Origin: Bacillota bacterium
GTDB lineage: Bacteria > Armatimonadota > HRBIN16
Length of the DNA stretch: 47,798 nt
Assembly (NCBI GenBank): GCA_023511455.1
Contig: JAIMBJ010000028.1
Location: 1-47,798, forward strand
Reading direction: 5' to 3'
In this document: piece after piece, positions 32,848-41,408 of the stretch
Numbering within the stretch: position 1 is the first letter of the stretch
Layout of the letters: every line of letters begins with the position of its first letter
Translations under genes and position numbers: made by a program
Notes under the pieces: generated by a model
Told to the model about the DNA's origin: nothing
What the model saw: only the letters and a program-made list of their open reading frames with translations
The model's database searches: none

Positions 32848-33048
32848 TTACCTCTTGCGTGTGTCCGCTTCGGTGGCACGTCGCGCCCGCCAGCGGCGTA
32901 ACCACTGTACCACTGCAGGCTCTTGAGGTTGCTCATAGCCACAACGCGGACATTTGGTCAGATGGCACCCGCTGAACAGTCCGCAGCCCCGGCAAACCTG
33001 GGCTGCCTCTTCCTGCTCGTAGGTGTAACCGCAGAAAGCACATTTCAT
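32848..33048 (-). CDS. Small zinc-ribbon protein of the feo operon
   Basis: This 66-aa protein has seven cysteines: C3, C6, C19, C22, C28, C33 and C36, with His29 alongside. This gives two CxxC knuckles that can bind Zn or Fe. Its ATG overlaps the feoB permease stop by 4 bp and it precedes feoA. Similar short Cys-rich proteins sit beside feoAB in many anaerobes, with no settled role. It is not the classical winged-helix FeoC. It could sense or hand over iron. The C-terminal part is Arg-rich. Confidence 0.75.
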   Translation of the reverse strand: MKCAFCGYTYEQEEAAQVCRGCGLFSGCHLTKCPRCGYEQPQEPAVVQWLRRWRARRATEADTRKR

Positions 33049-34514
33049 AGCTGCACTCCGAGTGACTGCAGTATCAGATTCATCAACGTTCCCACTGTGA
33101 TGGCAAAGAGAAAGATGATGGCGGAAATCGCCAGGGCTGTTTTCAGACCCCGCTCTTTCTTCATCATGAGAAACTGCGCGATACAGGGCAGGAACAGGGT
33201 CAGCGTGACAGCGCTTACCAGCAGCTGGCGTCCGCTCAGCGCGCCGTGCTCCTGCAGGTGGTAAAGCCCGGCCGCACCGTAGTCGCGCCGGAAGAAGCCG
33301 AACAGGAAAGCAGAAGCCGCCTCGTCGGGCAAGCCCATCAGATGCACCACCGGCGTGAGCGCACGCAGGGCGAGGTCAAAAAGCCCTGTCATTTGTCCGA
33401 GCCAGATAACCACGCTCGCGAAGATGAAGAGAGGAAACACCTCGCGCAGGTACCAGTGCATTCGGGCGTAGGTTTTGGTGAGTACGTTAGAAAGTATCGG
33501 CAGGCGCATCGGCGGGATTTCGATGTAGAAGGTCGCTGGGGTGCCCGGCAACACTCGCGCCGTCAGCCAGCCAATGAACAGGAAGACACTAACCAGCGTT
33601 GCCGTCCATATCAACAGCGCGCCTGGGTGCGATGCCAGCAGCGCCATAATCACTCCCAGCTGCGCCGAGCAGGGGATAGCCAGCGCCAGCAGGAAGGTAG
33701 CAATGAGCCGTTCACGCGGGGTTTCCAGAATGCGCGTAACCATCGTTGCCATTGTGTCGCAGCCGAAACCCAGCACCATTGGGATGACCGCGCGTCCGTT
33801 CAACCCAATCTTTTTGAACAGTCGGTCGATCAGCATCGCCAGGCGGGGAAAGTAGCCGCTGTCCTCCAGTATCGAGAACATCAGGAAGAATGTGCCCACA
33901 ATGGGCAGAATGAGAGCGACCGCATAGGTGATTCCCAGTGTGAAGATGCCGTACTCCCCAACGAACAGTTCCTGAACAGGTACGAAGGGGATGATTGCTT
34001 TAACCCAGTGCGTGATGAACGGATTGATGTAGTTACCGAACAGCCCGTTCTCCAGCAGGTCCACCAGCGTGCCTCCGCCGAACACGCCCACAAACTGATA
34101 CAGACCGTAGTAGAGCACCAGTAGCAGGATGGGGATGCCGGTGAGGGGTTGCATACAGACCCTGCCCACCCATTCAGCCAGACCGCTGCTTGTTGTGGAA
34201 GGATGTCGCACCACTTCATGGGCGATAGAATGGGCAAGGCTCTGGCGGTGAGCGAGTATCACCATGCTGAGCGGTTCGCGATAGTGTTCCTGCGCTCGCC
34301 GAATATGCTCGGCGATGGCAGCGAAGCGCTCCTCGCCCTCCCGCTGGCGCACCAGTTCCTCTATCTCTTCGTCATACTGTAACAGCAGCAGGGCGACGGC
34401 TCGTCGGCTGAGGTTGTAACCCTCGCTCAGCAGAGCCTCGATGGCATCGGCTGCTTCTTCAATCGGCTGGGGATAGGCGATAACTCTGTCCGCCGGAAAG
34501 ATACTCGCTGACAA
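33045..34514 (-). CDS. feoB: FeoB ferrous iron transporter, permease half
   Basis: This 489-aa open frame contains the membrane part of FeoB: the cytosolic helical spacer (about 1-115), two Gate regions and several membrane segments, with FGCDTMATMVTRILETPRERLIATFLLALAIPCSAQ split over about 250-283. The cysteine-bearing motifs of the iron path are present. The start would be a TTG at 34514, overlapping the GTPase half by 56 bp in another frame. The spacer sequence YPQPIEEAADAIEALL fits the FeoB joint, so this could be a true split or a frameshift within one gene. Confidence 0.88.
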   Translation of the reverse strand: MSASIFPADRVIAYPQPIEEAADAIEALLSEGYNLSRRAVALLLLQYDEEIEELVRQREGEERFAAIAEHIRRAQEHYREPLSMVILAHRQSLAHSIAHEVVRHPSTTSSGLAEWVGRVCMQPLTGIPILLLVLYYGLYQFVGVFGGGTLVDLLENGLFGNYINPFITHWVKAIIPFVPVQELFVGEYGIFTLGITYAVALILPIVGTFFLMFSILEDSGYFPRLAMLIDRLFKKIGLNGRAVIPMVLGFGCDTMATMVTRILETPRERLIATFLLALAIPCSAQLGVIMALLASHPGALLIWTATLVSVFLFIGWLTARVLPGTPATFYIEIPPMRLPILSNVLTKTYARMHWYLREVFPLFIFASVVIWLGQMTGLFDLALRALTPVVHLMGLPDEAASAFLFGFFRRDYGAAGLYHLQEHGALSGRQLLVSAVTLTLFLPCIAQFLMMKKERGLKTALAISAIIFLFAITVGTLMNLILQSLGVQL

Positions 34515-35007
34515 TGTGCTTCAACTCCTCGATGCCTCGTCCTGAAATCAGCGAGGCAGGTATCACCGGAATGCCCAATCGCTTTGCCAGTGCATGGTGG
34601 TCGATGTGCAGATGCAGTCTTTCTGCCTCGTCCATCATATTCAGCAACAGGACGACCGGCAGACCGGCTTCCAGCAACTGCAGGGTCAGCGATAGCATCC
34701 GGTTCAGGTTTTTGGCATCCACGACATGAACCACCACGTTCGGACGTTCCTTGAGCAACAGGGCACGTGCTACCCGCTCCTCCTCGGTAATTGGGGAGAG
34801 GGAGTACATGCCCGGCGTGTCGATGACCTCGCAGGTAATGTTGCCAATCCGTGCCTGCCCACGTGCGACTTCCACTGTGGTGCCCGGATAGTTAGAGACC
34901 ACCACGTATCTACCGGTCAATCGATTGAAAAGCACGCTCTTGCCCACGTTGGGGTTTCCCACCAGCACCACGCGGGCATGGGTGGTTTGCGATGGCTGGG
35001 CGTTCAT
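34459..35007 (-). CDS. feoB: FeoB ferrous iron transporter, GTPase half
   Basis: This 182-aa G-protein domain has G1 GNPNVGKS, a G2 Thr in YPGTTVEVARG, G3 DTPGMYSL and G4 NMMD. These are the FeoB NFeoB signatures. The ATG at 35007 overlaps the regulator stop by 4 bp and follows GGGAGG. It ends at a TGA (34461-34459) inside the joint with the permease half, which is read in the frame one base later. Together the halves would make a complete FeoB, importing Fe2+ across the inner membrane. Confidence 0.9.
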   Translation of the reverse strand: MNAQPSQTTHARVVLVGNPNVGKSVLFNRLTGRYVVVSNYPGTTVEVARGQARIGNITCEVIDTPGMYSLSPITEEERVARALLLKERPNVVVHVVDAKNLNRMLSLTLQLLEAGLPVVLLLNMMDEAERLHLHIDHHALAKRLGIPVIPASLISGRGIEELKHIVSEYLSGGQSYRLSPAD

Positions 35008-35717
35008 TTTGCCTCCCTCACCCACACATATCGGGCGACTTCCGGGCCAATGGTGTGCTGCATGCCGTCCACGTTAATCTGGATCAAGCCATCAAAAGGC
35101 GTGCGGTTCATTACCTCTACCTGCGCCCCTGGCACCAGTTGTAGCTGCTCTATATATTCCAGAAATTCGCGCCGTTCGTCGGTGATTTTTATCACCAGCA
35201 ACTCCATTCCTGCTTCAGCATCGCTCAGCCGCCACGAACCATCGTCTACCGTGGGGTCAATCGGATTACCGTGTGGGCATGTGGAAGGATAATTCAGCGC
35301 AGCCGCTATCTTGTCGGCAATTTCGGGCGCGATGTAGTGCTCCAGCTTGCAGGCGAAATCGTGAACATCGTTCCATGGTAAGCCGATGATGTCCGTTAAC
35401 AGCCGTTCCGTGAGCCGGTGGATGCGAAGGAGTCCCTGCGCAAGGTTTCGTCCCTCTTCGGTGAGAAGGATACCCCGATACGGCGTATGTTCTACAAACC
35501 CCAGCTCCGCGAGCCGCTTGAGCATAATACTCGCGGATGCAGGCGACACCCCCATGTATTGCGCCACTTCGTTCGTCGCCACCCGCCCGACTTCTTCCTG
35601 CAGGCGGTATATGCCCTCGATGTATTCCTGTATGGTTTCGTTGACCTGTCCCTCGCGCGTTGCATTCGGACGGCACACTTCAGGTACTCTGAGCTGAATG
35701 GCTGTACGGCTGCGCAC
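35004..35717 (-). CDS. DtxR/MntR-family metal-dependent regulator
   Basis: This protein of about 237 aa has a winged helix-turn-helix (VNETIQEYIEGIYRLQEE through VAQYMGVSPASASIMLKRL), a dimerisation/metal domain with HRLTERLLTDIIGL, CKLEHYI and CPHGNPI, and a C-terminal FeoA/SH3-like domain. It probably represses the feo operon when Fe2+ or Mn2+ is bound. A GTG at 35717 is proposed because the promoter TATAAT at 35761-35756 would otherwise leave almost no leader; a TTG at 35738 is the alternative. It heads the operon. Confidence 0.85.
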   Translation of the reverse strand: MRSRTAIQLRVPEVCRPNATREGQVNETIQEYIEGIYRLQEEVGRVATNEVAQYMGVSPASASIMLKRLAELGFVEHTPYRGILLTEEGRNLAQGLLRIHRLTERLLTDIIGLPWNDVHDFACKLEHYIAPEIADKIAAALNYPSTCPHGNPIDPTVDDGSWRLSDAEAGMELLVIKITDERREFLEYIEQLQLVPGAQVEVMNRTPFDGLIQINVDGMQHTIGPEVARYVWVREAK

Positions 35718-35755
35718 TTCTTTTGCCTTTCCTTTCAAATTTTTGTCCCGCTAAA

Positions 35756-35778
35756 ATTATACATCAGGGTTCGTCTAG
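35756..35778 (-). promoter_or_regulatory. Promoter -10 and palindrome upstream of feo operon
   Basis: A perfect TATAAT (minus strand, 35761-35756) lies about 39 bp before the proposed GTG. GTCTAGAC, an 8-bp palindrome, sits just upstream (35772-35779) where a regulator could bind. The -35 is poor, as expected for a regulated promoter. Confidence 0.45.
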
Positions 35779-35804
35779 ACATGAAGTAGATATTCGTGCA
35801 CGTT

Positions 35805-37187
35805 TTATTTTCCGATACAAAAATCGCTGAAGATTCGCTCCACGATGTCTTCGGTGGCTGTATCCCCCGTGATTAGTCCCAAAGCATCGATGGCTGCGCG
35901 AAGGTCCACCGCGATGAACTCAGCCGGTATGCCCTCTTGCGAGCTCCGCTGTGCGCGCTGGAGGCTTTCCATTGCCGTCTGTAAGGCAATCTGGTGTCGC
36001 TCGCCGGTGACAATCGCTCCTTCAGGCATCAGCCAATCACTGCCGAGCAGCTGTTCAGCGATAGCGTCGAGCAGCTCATGCAGTTTCCAGCCGGTGAGTG
36101 CACTGACGGTTAACACGCGAGCGGCGTACTGCTTTTCCAGTTGCCGGCGAAGTGCCGCAAGAGCCTCTTCCGGCAGCAAATCGCACTTGTTCCACACCAG
36201 CAGGGTACGTTCGGAGGGAAGGCGCGCGAGCAGGTGTTTATCCTCGTCGGTGAATCCTTCCGGTGCGGAGAGCAGGAATAGTATCAGGTCGGCGTCCCGC
36301 AGGGATCGGTGCGTGCGCTCCACCCCGAACCGTTCCACCGCATCTTCGGTTTCACGCAAGCCGGCAGTGTCCCACAGCTGCGCGGGGATGCCGTGTATCT
36401 GGATGCTTTCCCGGATGACGTCGCGGGTGGTTCCCGGGATGTCGGTGACGATGGCGCGTTCTTCACCCAGCAGGGCGTTCAGCAGGCTGGACTTGCCCAC
36501 GTTCGGCCGACCGACAATGACCACCGTCGCCCCTTCGCGGGTGAGCCGTCCGTAGCGGGCGGTGGAAAGCAGTTTCTGGCAGCGCGCAATCAACTGCTGC
36601 AGCTGTTCGCTCAGGTAGTCGTAATCCATTTCACCAAGGTCGTCTGAGAAGTCGAGGTAAGCTTCCACCAGCGCGAGTATCCCCACCAGTTCATCGCGGA
36701 TGGCATGGATGGCTCTGGATAGCTCCCCTTCGTGCTGGCGGATGGCGAGGCGCTGTGCGCTCTCGGTGCGCGCGCGAACGAGGTCGGCGACCGCTTCCGC
36801 CTGTGCGAGGTCCAGCCGTCCGTTCAGGAAGGCGCGGAGAGTAAACTCCCCGGGTTGGGCGAGGCGTGCGCCCTGCTGCACAGTCAGCCTCAGCACACGC
36901 CGCAACAGCACCGTTCCCCCGTGACAGCTGAACTCCACCACATCTTCGCCCGTGTAGCTGCGCGGGGCGCGGAAGGTGAGCAGCAGCGCGCGGTCGATGT
37001 GTTCGCCCGTGTCGGGGTCTACGACCGTGCCCACGTAGATGCGATGGCTTTGCACTTCTGCAGGAATGGGTCGAAACACCTTTCGCGCGATGTCGAACGC
37101 CTGCGCGCCGCTGACACGCACGATCCCGATGCCGCCTTCACCGGGCGGGGTGGCGATAGCGGAGATAGTGTCGGTTGCAGGTAGCAT
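35805..37187 (-). CDS. mnmE: tRNA modification GTPase MnmE
   Basis: This 460-aa protein has the N-terminal formyl-THF-binding domain starting DTISAIATPPGEGGIGIVRVSG, a helical domain and an inserted G domain (GRPNVGKSSLLN, DIPGTTRD, DTAGLRET, NKCD). It ends in the required FCIGK, whose Cys is catalytic. With MnmG it modifies wobble uridine 34 of tRNAs. Start at 37187 matches the family N-terminus; a longer frame runs into the tRNA gene and is not coding. Confidence 0.96.
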   Translation of the reverse strand: MLPATDTISAIATPPGEGGIGIVRVSGAQAFDIARKVFRPIPAEVQSHRIYVGTVVDPDTGEHIDRALLLTFRAPRSYTGEDVVEFSCHGGTVLLRRVLRLTVQQGARLAQPGEFTLRAFLNGRLDLAQAEAVADLVRARTESAQRLAIRQHEGELSRAIHAIRDELVGILALVEAYLDFSDDLGEMDYDYLSEQLQQLIARCQKLLSTARYGRLTREGATVVIVGRPNVGKSSLLNALLGEERAIVTDIPGTTRDVIRESIQIHGIPAQLWDTAGLRETEDAVERFGVERTHRSLRDADLILFLLSAPEGFTDEDKHLLARLPSERTLLVWNKCDLLPEEALAALRRQLEKQYAARVLTVSALTGWKLHELLDAIAEQLLGSDWLMPEGAIVTGERHQIALQTAMESLQRAQRSSQEGIPAEFIAVDLRAAIDALGLITGDTATEDIVERIFSDFCIGK

Positions 37188-37210
37188 GGCGGAACCTCGA
37201 GGCACAAAAG

Positions 37211-37303
37211 TGGCGGAGCGGGTGGGATTCGAACCCACGAGGCACGTTTTGCGCGCCCACACGCTCTCCAGGCGTGCGCCTTAGACCACTCGGCCACCGC
37301 TCC
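37211..37303 (-). tRNA. tRNA-Ser (GGA)
   Basis: On the minus strand a 93-nt cloverleaf starts GGAGCGGTGGCCGAGTGG. It has the long variable arm of a class II tRNA, the T-loop GGTTCGAATCC and an encoded CCA end. Anticodon loop CTGGAGA gives anticodon GGA, reading serine UCC/UCU. The acceptor GGAGCGG pairs with CCGCTCC. Confidence 0.95.
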
Positions 37304-37313
37304 CCGCAAAAGC

Positions 37314-37342
37314 ATTATATCATATTTGCATCGCCCTCACAA
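37314..37342 (-). promoter_or_regulatory. Promoter of tRNA-Ser
   Basis: On the minus strand TTGTGA (37342-37337) and TATAAT (37319-37314) are 17 bp apart, with the -10 eleven bases before the tRNA 5' end. A near-consensus promoter for a tRNA is expected. Confidence 0.65.
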
Positions 37343-37368
37343 ACGAGTGAATCGTGAAGGATATGGCA

Positions 37369-39228
37369 TCAAGAGCGCACCATTAGGGTCGCCGGGTAGT
37401 TGGAACCCGCCAGGGGCATGGTGCGGATGGTAATGGTGCGCTTCTGCCCGGGTTGCAAGCGGATGCGTGTGATAGAAAACTCCTTCGGAGGGAGCGCGCG
37501 TTGCACGCCGAGCACCTCGCCGCCGATGGCGAACACAGCGCCTGCCTCGCCGCCGCTGGGCTCGAAAGCCAGTTCGACAGCGCGCACCTTGTCGGTCGGG
37601 TTGACCAGCTCCACACGCACCTCATAGACGACCCCATAGTTGCCGTCCAGCTTGCGTTGCTGAGTGTGATTGCGCACCGCTTGCTCGCCAATGCGGATGA
37701 ACTGCCAGCGTTGCCCAACCACGTAAGTAGCGGTCAACACTTTGTGACTGGTGAGGTAGATGTGTTCGGTGCTGGCAGCGTGCTGTCGCTCTTCAGGCGT
37801 GAGCGGACGAGGAGGCAGGAAACCCCAAACCATCGTCGTACCCGCGAGCGGTACCGGCTGGTTCTGATACGCCTGCATTGCCACTTTCAGCACGCATGGA
37901 GCCGGTGGTTGTACGCCCTCTATCGGCAGCAGGCGCAACTGAAGTACCCCGCTGGCTGTATCCAGCGGGCGTATCTTTTGCGTCAGCAATACCACCTTAC
38001 TCTGCGGTGGGATGGTGACGGTATGTCCCATGTTATTCATCAGGGCACGCAGGAACAGTTCGCCCGCAACGTAACCCACGCGGACAGTGTCGCGGAAGGG
38101 GGTGCTTGCCGCACCCATGACGTGTGCGACGCGCGGGGTGTCGGTGGGGTTCAGCAGCTCGATCTGCAGCAGGCCGTCCTGCGCCATGCCGTTCATGTGG
38201 TGGTAGAGTAATCGCGCTCCCTGTGCTTCGGTAACCTCACCGGCGAACAGTGTTTGCGGTCTCTGCACCCGTTCGGGGTCGTTGCTGATCATAAGAAGTA
38301 CCGGCTCGTTAGATGTCAGTGGGCGGTTTACCACGCTGACCTTCACTTCTTGCTCGCGCGGGATATAGCCCGGGCCGCTGGTACGCACCTGCACGCTCGC
38401 GGTGGCAGACTGCCCCACATCGGGTATGCCGCCCAGCCGGATGGGGGAAGACATCTGCACCTGTGCTCCCGGTTCCAGCTGTGCCGCGCGCACAATCGCA
38501 GACTCCACCGCCTGCCTGATGAAGCTGGCAGGCAGACCGATTCCCGTAACCACCACCGGTTCGTTTAGTTTGACATCGCCTGCATACTTACGGACAGTGA
38601 CCATAAGCGGTACCGACAGTTCCCCAACGGAGACAAGTACCTGCTCACGCCCCACCGCACGTCCGGTAACGCGCAAGGTGCGTCCATCGCCGACCACCGC
38701 CGGGTCCGCTATGCCGTCGTCCGGCGTACCTGTAGGGGCAACGACCACCGTTCCCTCCAGCCAGCCGTTCACGCGCACGGTGCGCGACTCGCCCAGCGGC
38801 ACCAGCAGTTCGCTGGTGCTGAGACTCAGCGGAGGGATGGCGAGGCAGTGTCGGAGTGAACTCGCCCATGATTGAGCCAGACGGAGAGGCGTTGTTCCGG
38901 CGGCGCGTGCGTCGGCTCGGGTAGCATAGAGCAATACGCCGCCACCCATCGTTACCGCTGCCCGCCGTCGTTCGGTTTTCACACCGACATGTTGTGCGCC
39001 CAATCCTCGCGCGACGGCGGCTTGCAGTCGCTCTGCGGCGATTTGCGCTCTCCGCTCCGGTGGGAGCTCGCCGTTGGCGACGCGAACGCGGATGGCTATG
39101 GTGCGGTTGACTATCAGCGTACTTCCCTGCACCTCCACACGCGGCAAAACCTGCGCGTGCGCGGTGGTTGCTGTCACCAGCAGAAACAGCAATGTGGTCA
39201 TCCACGCGCGAATATTCTCCTGTACCAT
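37369..39228 (-). CDS. Exported protein with pilus-formation/secretin N-domain-like region
   Basis: This protein of about 619 aa begins with a signal peptide (MVQENIRAWMTTLLFLLV... ending AHA-Q). It has no recognised catalytic motif. Around residues 130-210 a segment LLVPLGESRTVRVNGWLEG...IADPAVVGDGRTLRVTGRAVGREQVLVSV resembles the N-terminal domain of CpaC/pilus formation proteins or a bacterial Ig-like fold. The rest is beta-rich with an NPTD repeat (about 399 and 551). ATG at 39228 is chosen because GAGGAG precedes it 6 bp upstream. It follows rfaE1 by 22 bp, probably in one transcript. Confidence 0.6.
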   Translation of the reverse strand: MVQENIRAWMTTLLFLLVTATTAHAQVLPRVEVQGSTLIVNRTIAIRVRVANGELPPERRAQIAAERLQAAVARGLGAQHVGVKTERRRAAVTMGGGVLLYATRADARAAGTTPLRLAQSWASSLRHCLAIPPLSLSTSELLVPLGESRTVRVNGWLEGTVVVAPTGTPDDGIADPAVVGDGRTLRVTGRAVGREQVLVSVGELSVPLMVTVRKYAGDVKLNEPVVVTGIGLPASFIRQAVESAIVRAAQLEPGAQVQMSSPIRLGGIPDVGQSATASVQVRTSGPGYIPREQEVKVSVVNRPLTSNEPVLLMISNDPERVQRPQTLFAGEVTEAQGARLLYHHMNGMAQDGLLQIELLNPTDTPRVAHVMGAASTPFRDTVRVGYVAGELFLRALMNNMGHTVTIPPQSKVVLLTQKIRPLDTASGVLQLRLLPIEGVQPPAPCVLKVAMQAYQNQPVPLAGTTMVWGFLPPRPLTPEERQHAASTEHIYLTSHKVLTATYVVGQRWQFIRIGEQAVRNHTQQRKLDGNYGVVYEVRVELVNPTDKVRAVELAFEPSGGEAGAVFAIGGEVLGVQRALPPKEFSITRIRLQPGQKRTITIRTMPLAGSNYPATLMVRS

Positions 39229-39250
39229 CACCATCTCCTCAGAACGTTTA

Positions 39251-40258
39251 TCAATCATAATGATTCTCGGCAAGGAGGCGCAGAATCTCGTCGCGCTGGG
39301 GGGGAACCACCCCCACATGGCGCACCACGCTTCCTGCCGCCGCGTTCGCCAGACGGGCGGCGGTGCGCCAGTCCGCGCCAGCTGCCAGCGCACAGGTAAG
39401 TGTGGCAATGACCGTATCGCCTGCGCCTGCGGTATCGTATACCTCCACCGGCATGGCAGGCACGTGTAACGTGGGAGAGTCTTCTGTAGAGAGCAGTATG
39501 CCCTGTGCGCCCAGTGTGATTGCCAGTGCCTGTAAGCCCAGCATTTCCCGCCACTCGCGCGCTGCAGAGGTTATCTGGGGCAGCTCCTGCAACTCCGTGC
39601 CGTTGCCCAGGCTGCTGGCAAACGCCTGCGCTTCAAGCAGGTTAATAGATGCCAGTTTGGCACCGCGCAGGTGGCGCAGGAGAGGGGGTTTGGGATTTGC
39701 CATCACCGGCACATCGGCGGTTGCACACCGTGCTATCACCTCGCGCACCAGTGATGGCGTCAACACCCCTTTCTGGTAATCCGAAAGCACCACCGCACTG
39801 GCACGTGGCAGAACGGTCTCCAGCCTGCGCAACATCTCCCCCCGTATGGCTTCCGAAAGGGGATGTCGTTGTTCCCTGTCCAGACGTATCACCTGCTGGC
39901 TGTGGGCGATGACGCGCGTCTTGCTGGTGGTGATGCGTGAGGCATCCACCAGAATACCCCTCACATCCGCACCGCTCTCCGCCAGACGAGCGGTCAAGGT
40001 GCGACCCTTCTCATCATCGCCCACTACGCCAAACACACTCGCCTGCGCGCCCAGCGCAAGCAGGTTGTTCACCACATTCGCGGCTCCGCCCGGCACGAAG
40101 CTCTCTGAAGTCCACTCCACCACGGGTACCGGAGCCTCCGGCGAGATACGCCGCACGATGCCGAACACATACTCGTCCAGCATCAGGTCGCCGATAACGA
40201 TAAGCCGCAGCTCCTGAAAGCGTTGCAGGATATCCTGATACTGCGCGACAGATACCAC
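39251..40258 (-). CDS. rfaE1: Heptose 7-phosphate kinase (RfaE1/HldE kinase domain)
   Basis: This 335-aa protein is a PfkB-family kinase with GDLMLDEYVFGIVRRISPEAP (21-41), FVPGGAANVVNNL and the catalytic DTAGAGDTVIATLTCAL near the C-terminus. Those segments identify D-glycero-beta-D-manno-heptose-7-phosphate kinase rather than a generic sugar kinase. It makes heptose 1,7-bisphosphate for ADP-heptose. GTG at 40258 follows AGGAG; upstream frame sequence is not family-like. Its usual fusion partner, the adenylyltransferase, is a separate gene at 24375-24887. Confidence 0.9.
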   Translation of the reverse strand: MVSVAQYQDILQRFQELRLIVIGDLMLDEYVFGIVRRISPEAPVPVVEWTSESFVPGGAANVVNNLLALGAQASVFGVVGDDEKGRTLTARLAESGADVRGILVDASRITTSKTRVIAHSQQVIRLDREQRHPLSEAIRGEMLRRLETVLPRASAVVLSDYQKGVLTPSLVREVIARCATADVPVMANPKPPLLRHLRGAKLASINLLEAQAFASSLGNGTELQELPQITSAAREWREMLGLQALAITLGAQGILLSTEDSPTLHVPAMPVEVYDTAGAGDTVIATLTCALAAGADWRTAARLANAAAGSVVRHVGVVPPQRDEILRLLAENHYD

Positions 40259-40356
40259 CTCTCTCCTCGCCTGTCTACAACCTGTTGTCCGACCATTCGC
40301 CGCGTGAAGGGCGAATCCCTGCCGCCCATGCGATGGACACCATATAGTCGCCATCG

Positions 40357-40386
40357 CTGACAAAAAGACAGGATAAACCGTATGGT
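40357..40386 (+). promoter_or_regulatory. Possible promoter of the cas operon
   Basis: CTGACA (40357-40362) and TATGGT (40381-40386) are 18 bp apart and precede the cas6 ribosome site by about 28 bp. The region is divergent with rfaE1. A TATGAT at 40401-40406 is a weaker alternative. Confidence 0.4.
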
Positions 40387-40424
40387 GTAGCCAAATGGAT
40401 TATGATCTCTCCGGAGGGTGCGAG

Positions 40425-41408
40425 ATGCTGGACAGTTTTCGCGTGGCACGATATCGGTTTACACTGGATTGCCTCTCTCCCATCGAGTTCCGCACATTTG
40501 CGGGTTCCACCTTGCGCGGGGCGTTCGGCAGTGTCTTCCGCCGGCTGGTGTGCATCACACGCGCACCGACCTGCGAGGGATGCCTTCTTCGTCATCAGTG
40601 CGCCTACGGATATGTGTTTGAGACAGCCCCCGCGCCGGATTCCCAGCGGTTGCGCCATTATGACACGGTACCTCGTCCCTACGTGTTCGATGCACCTGCG
40701 GGCGATAGCCTTGCCGTTGCCGAGGGAGAACAGCTGGAGTTCGGGTTAACGTTGATTGGGCGGGCAGTGGATTACTTTGCTTACTTCGTGTTCACCGCGC
40801 AGAAGCTGGAGGAAAGCGGGCTTGGGGCGGGGCGGCAGGAAGGCAAAGGACGGTTTCGGCTGACGCAGGTGGAGGCGCAGCGAGCCGACGGTCAGTGGGT
40901 GTCCGTTTTCCGTGCGGATCAGGGGTTGGACATGCTGCGGGTACCGTTGATTATGGGGAAGGACCTGGTGGCGCGGGCGCAAGGCTTGTCACCGCACCGT
41001 TTGCATGTCCACTTTCTCAGCCCGACGCGACTCCGCTTCGAAGGCAAGCTGACCGACGAGGTGGAGTTTCATCATCTGGTGCGGGCGATGTTGCACCGCC
41101 TCTCAGGTCTGCTGTACTTCCACTGCAGTGCAGAACCCAGCTGGGATTTTAGTGGCTTGATTACGTTAGCGCAGCACGTACGCACCGTTCAGAAACGCAT
41201 CCAGTGGGTGGAGCAGGAACGCTATTCGCGGCGGCAGCGTCGCCGTCTACCGATGGGCGGATTCATGGGGGAGATGACCGTCGAAGGCAATTTGGAACCT
41301 TTCCTGCCGCTGCTGGTAGCGGCGGAGTATGTGCACCTTGGCAAGGGCACTGTGATGGGTCTGGGCAAGATACGCATCGTGAGTGAGGAGGGAAGCGAGC
41401 ATGACTGA
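40425..41408 (+). CDS. cas6: CRISPR pre-crRNA endoribonuclease Cas6
   Basis: This 327-aa RAMP protein has FRTFAGSTLRGAFGSVFRRL near the start, a C50-x2-C53-x5-C59 cluster and a C-terminal glycine-rich loop (LGKGTVMGLGKIRI), as in the Cas6 C-terminal-domain family. It cuts pre-crRNA within the repeat to make guide RNAs. The ATG at 40425 follows GGAGG; an upstream ATG has no ribosome site. It overlaps cas10 by 8 bp and is the first gene of the locus. The cysteine cluster could bind metal. Confidence 0.93.
   Translation: MLDSFRVARYRFTLDCLSPIEFRTFAGSTLRGAFGSVFRRLVCITRAPTCEGCLLRHQCAYGYVFETAPAPDSQRLRHYDTVPRPYVFDAPAGDSLAVAEGEQLEFGLTLIGRAVDYFAYFVFTAQKLEESGLGAGRQEGKGRFRLTQVEAQRADGQWVSVFRADQGLDMLRVPLIMGKDLVARAQGLSPHRLHVHFLSPTRLRFEGKLTDEVEFHHLVRAMLHRLSGLLYFHCSAEPSWDFSGLITLAQHVRTVQKRIQWVEQERYSRRQRRRLPMGGFMGEMTVEGNLEPFLPLLVAAEYVHLGKGTVMGLGKIRIVSEEGSEHD

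Noticed and set aside
34459-34514. Programmed +1 frameshift in feoB
   Set aside because: No recognised slippery site is visible; a split gene or sequence error is equally possible, so it is reported only as a split FeoB.
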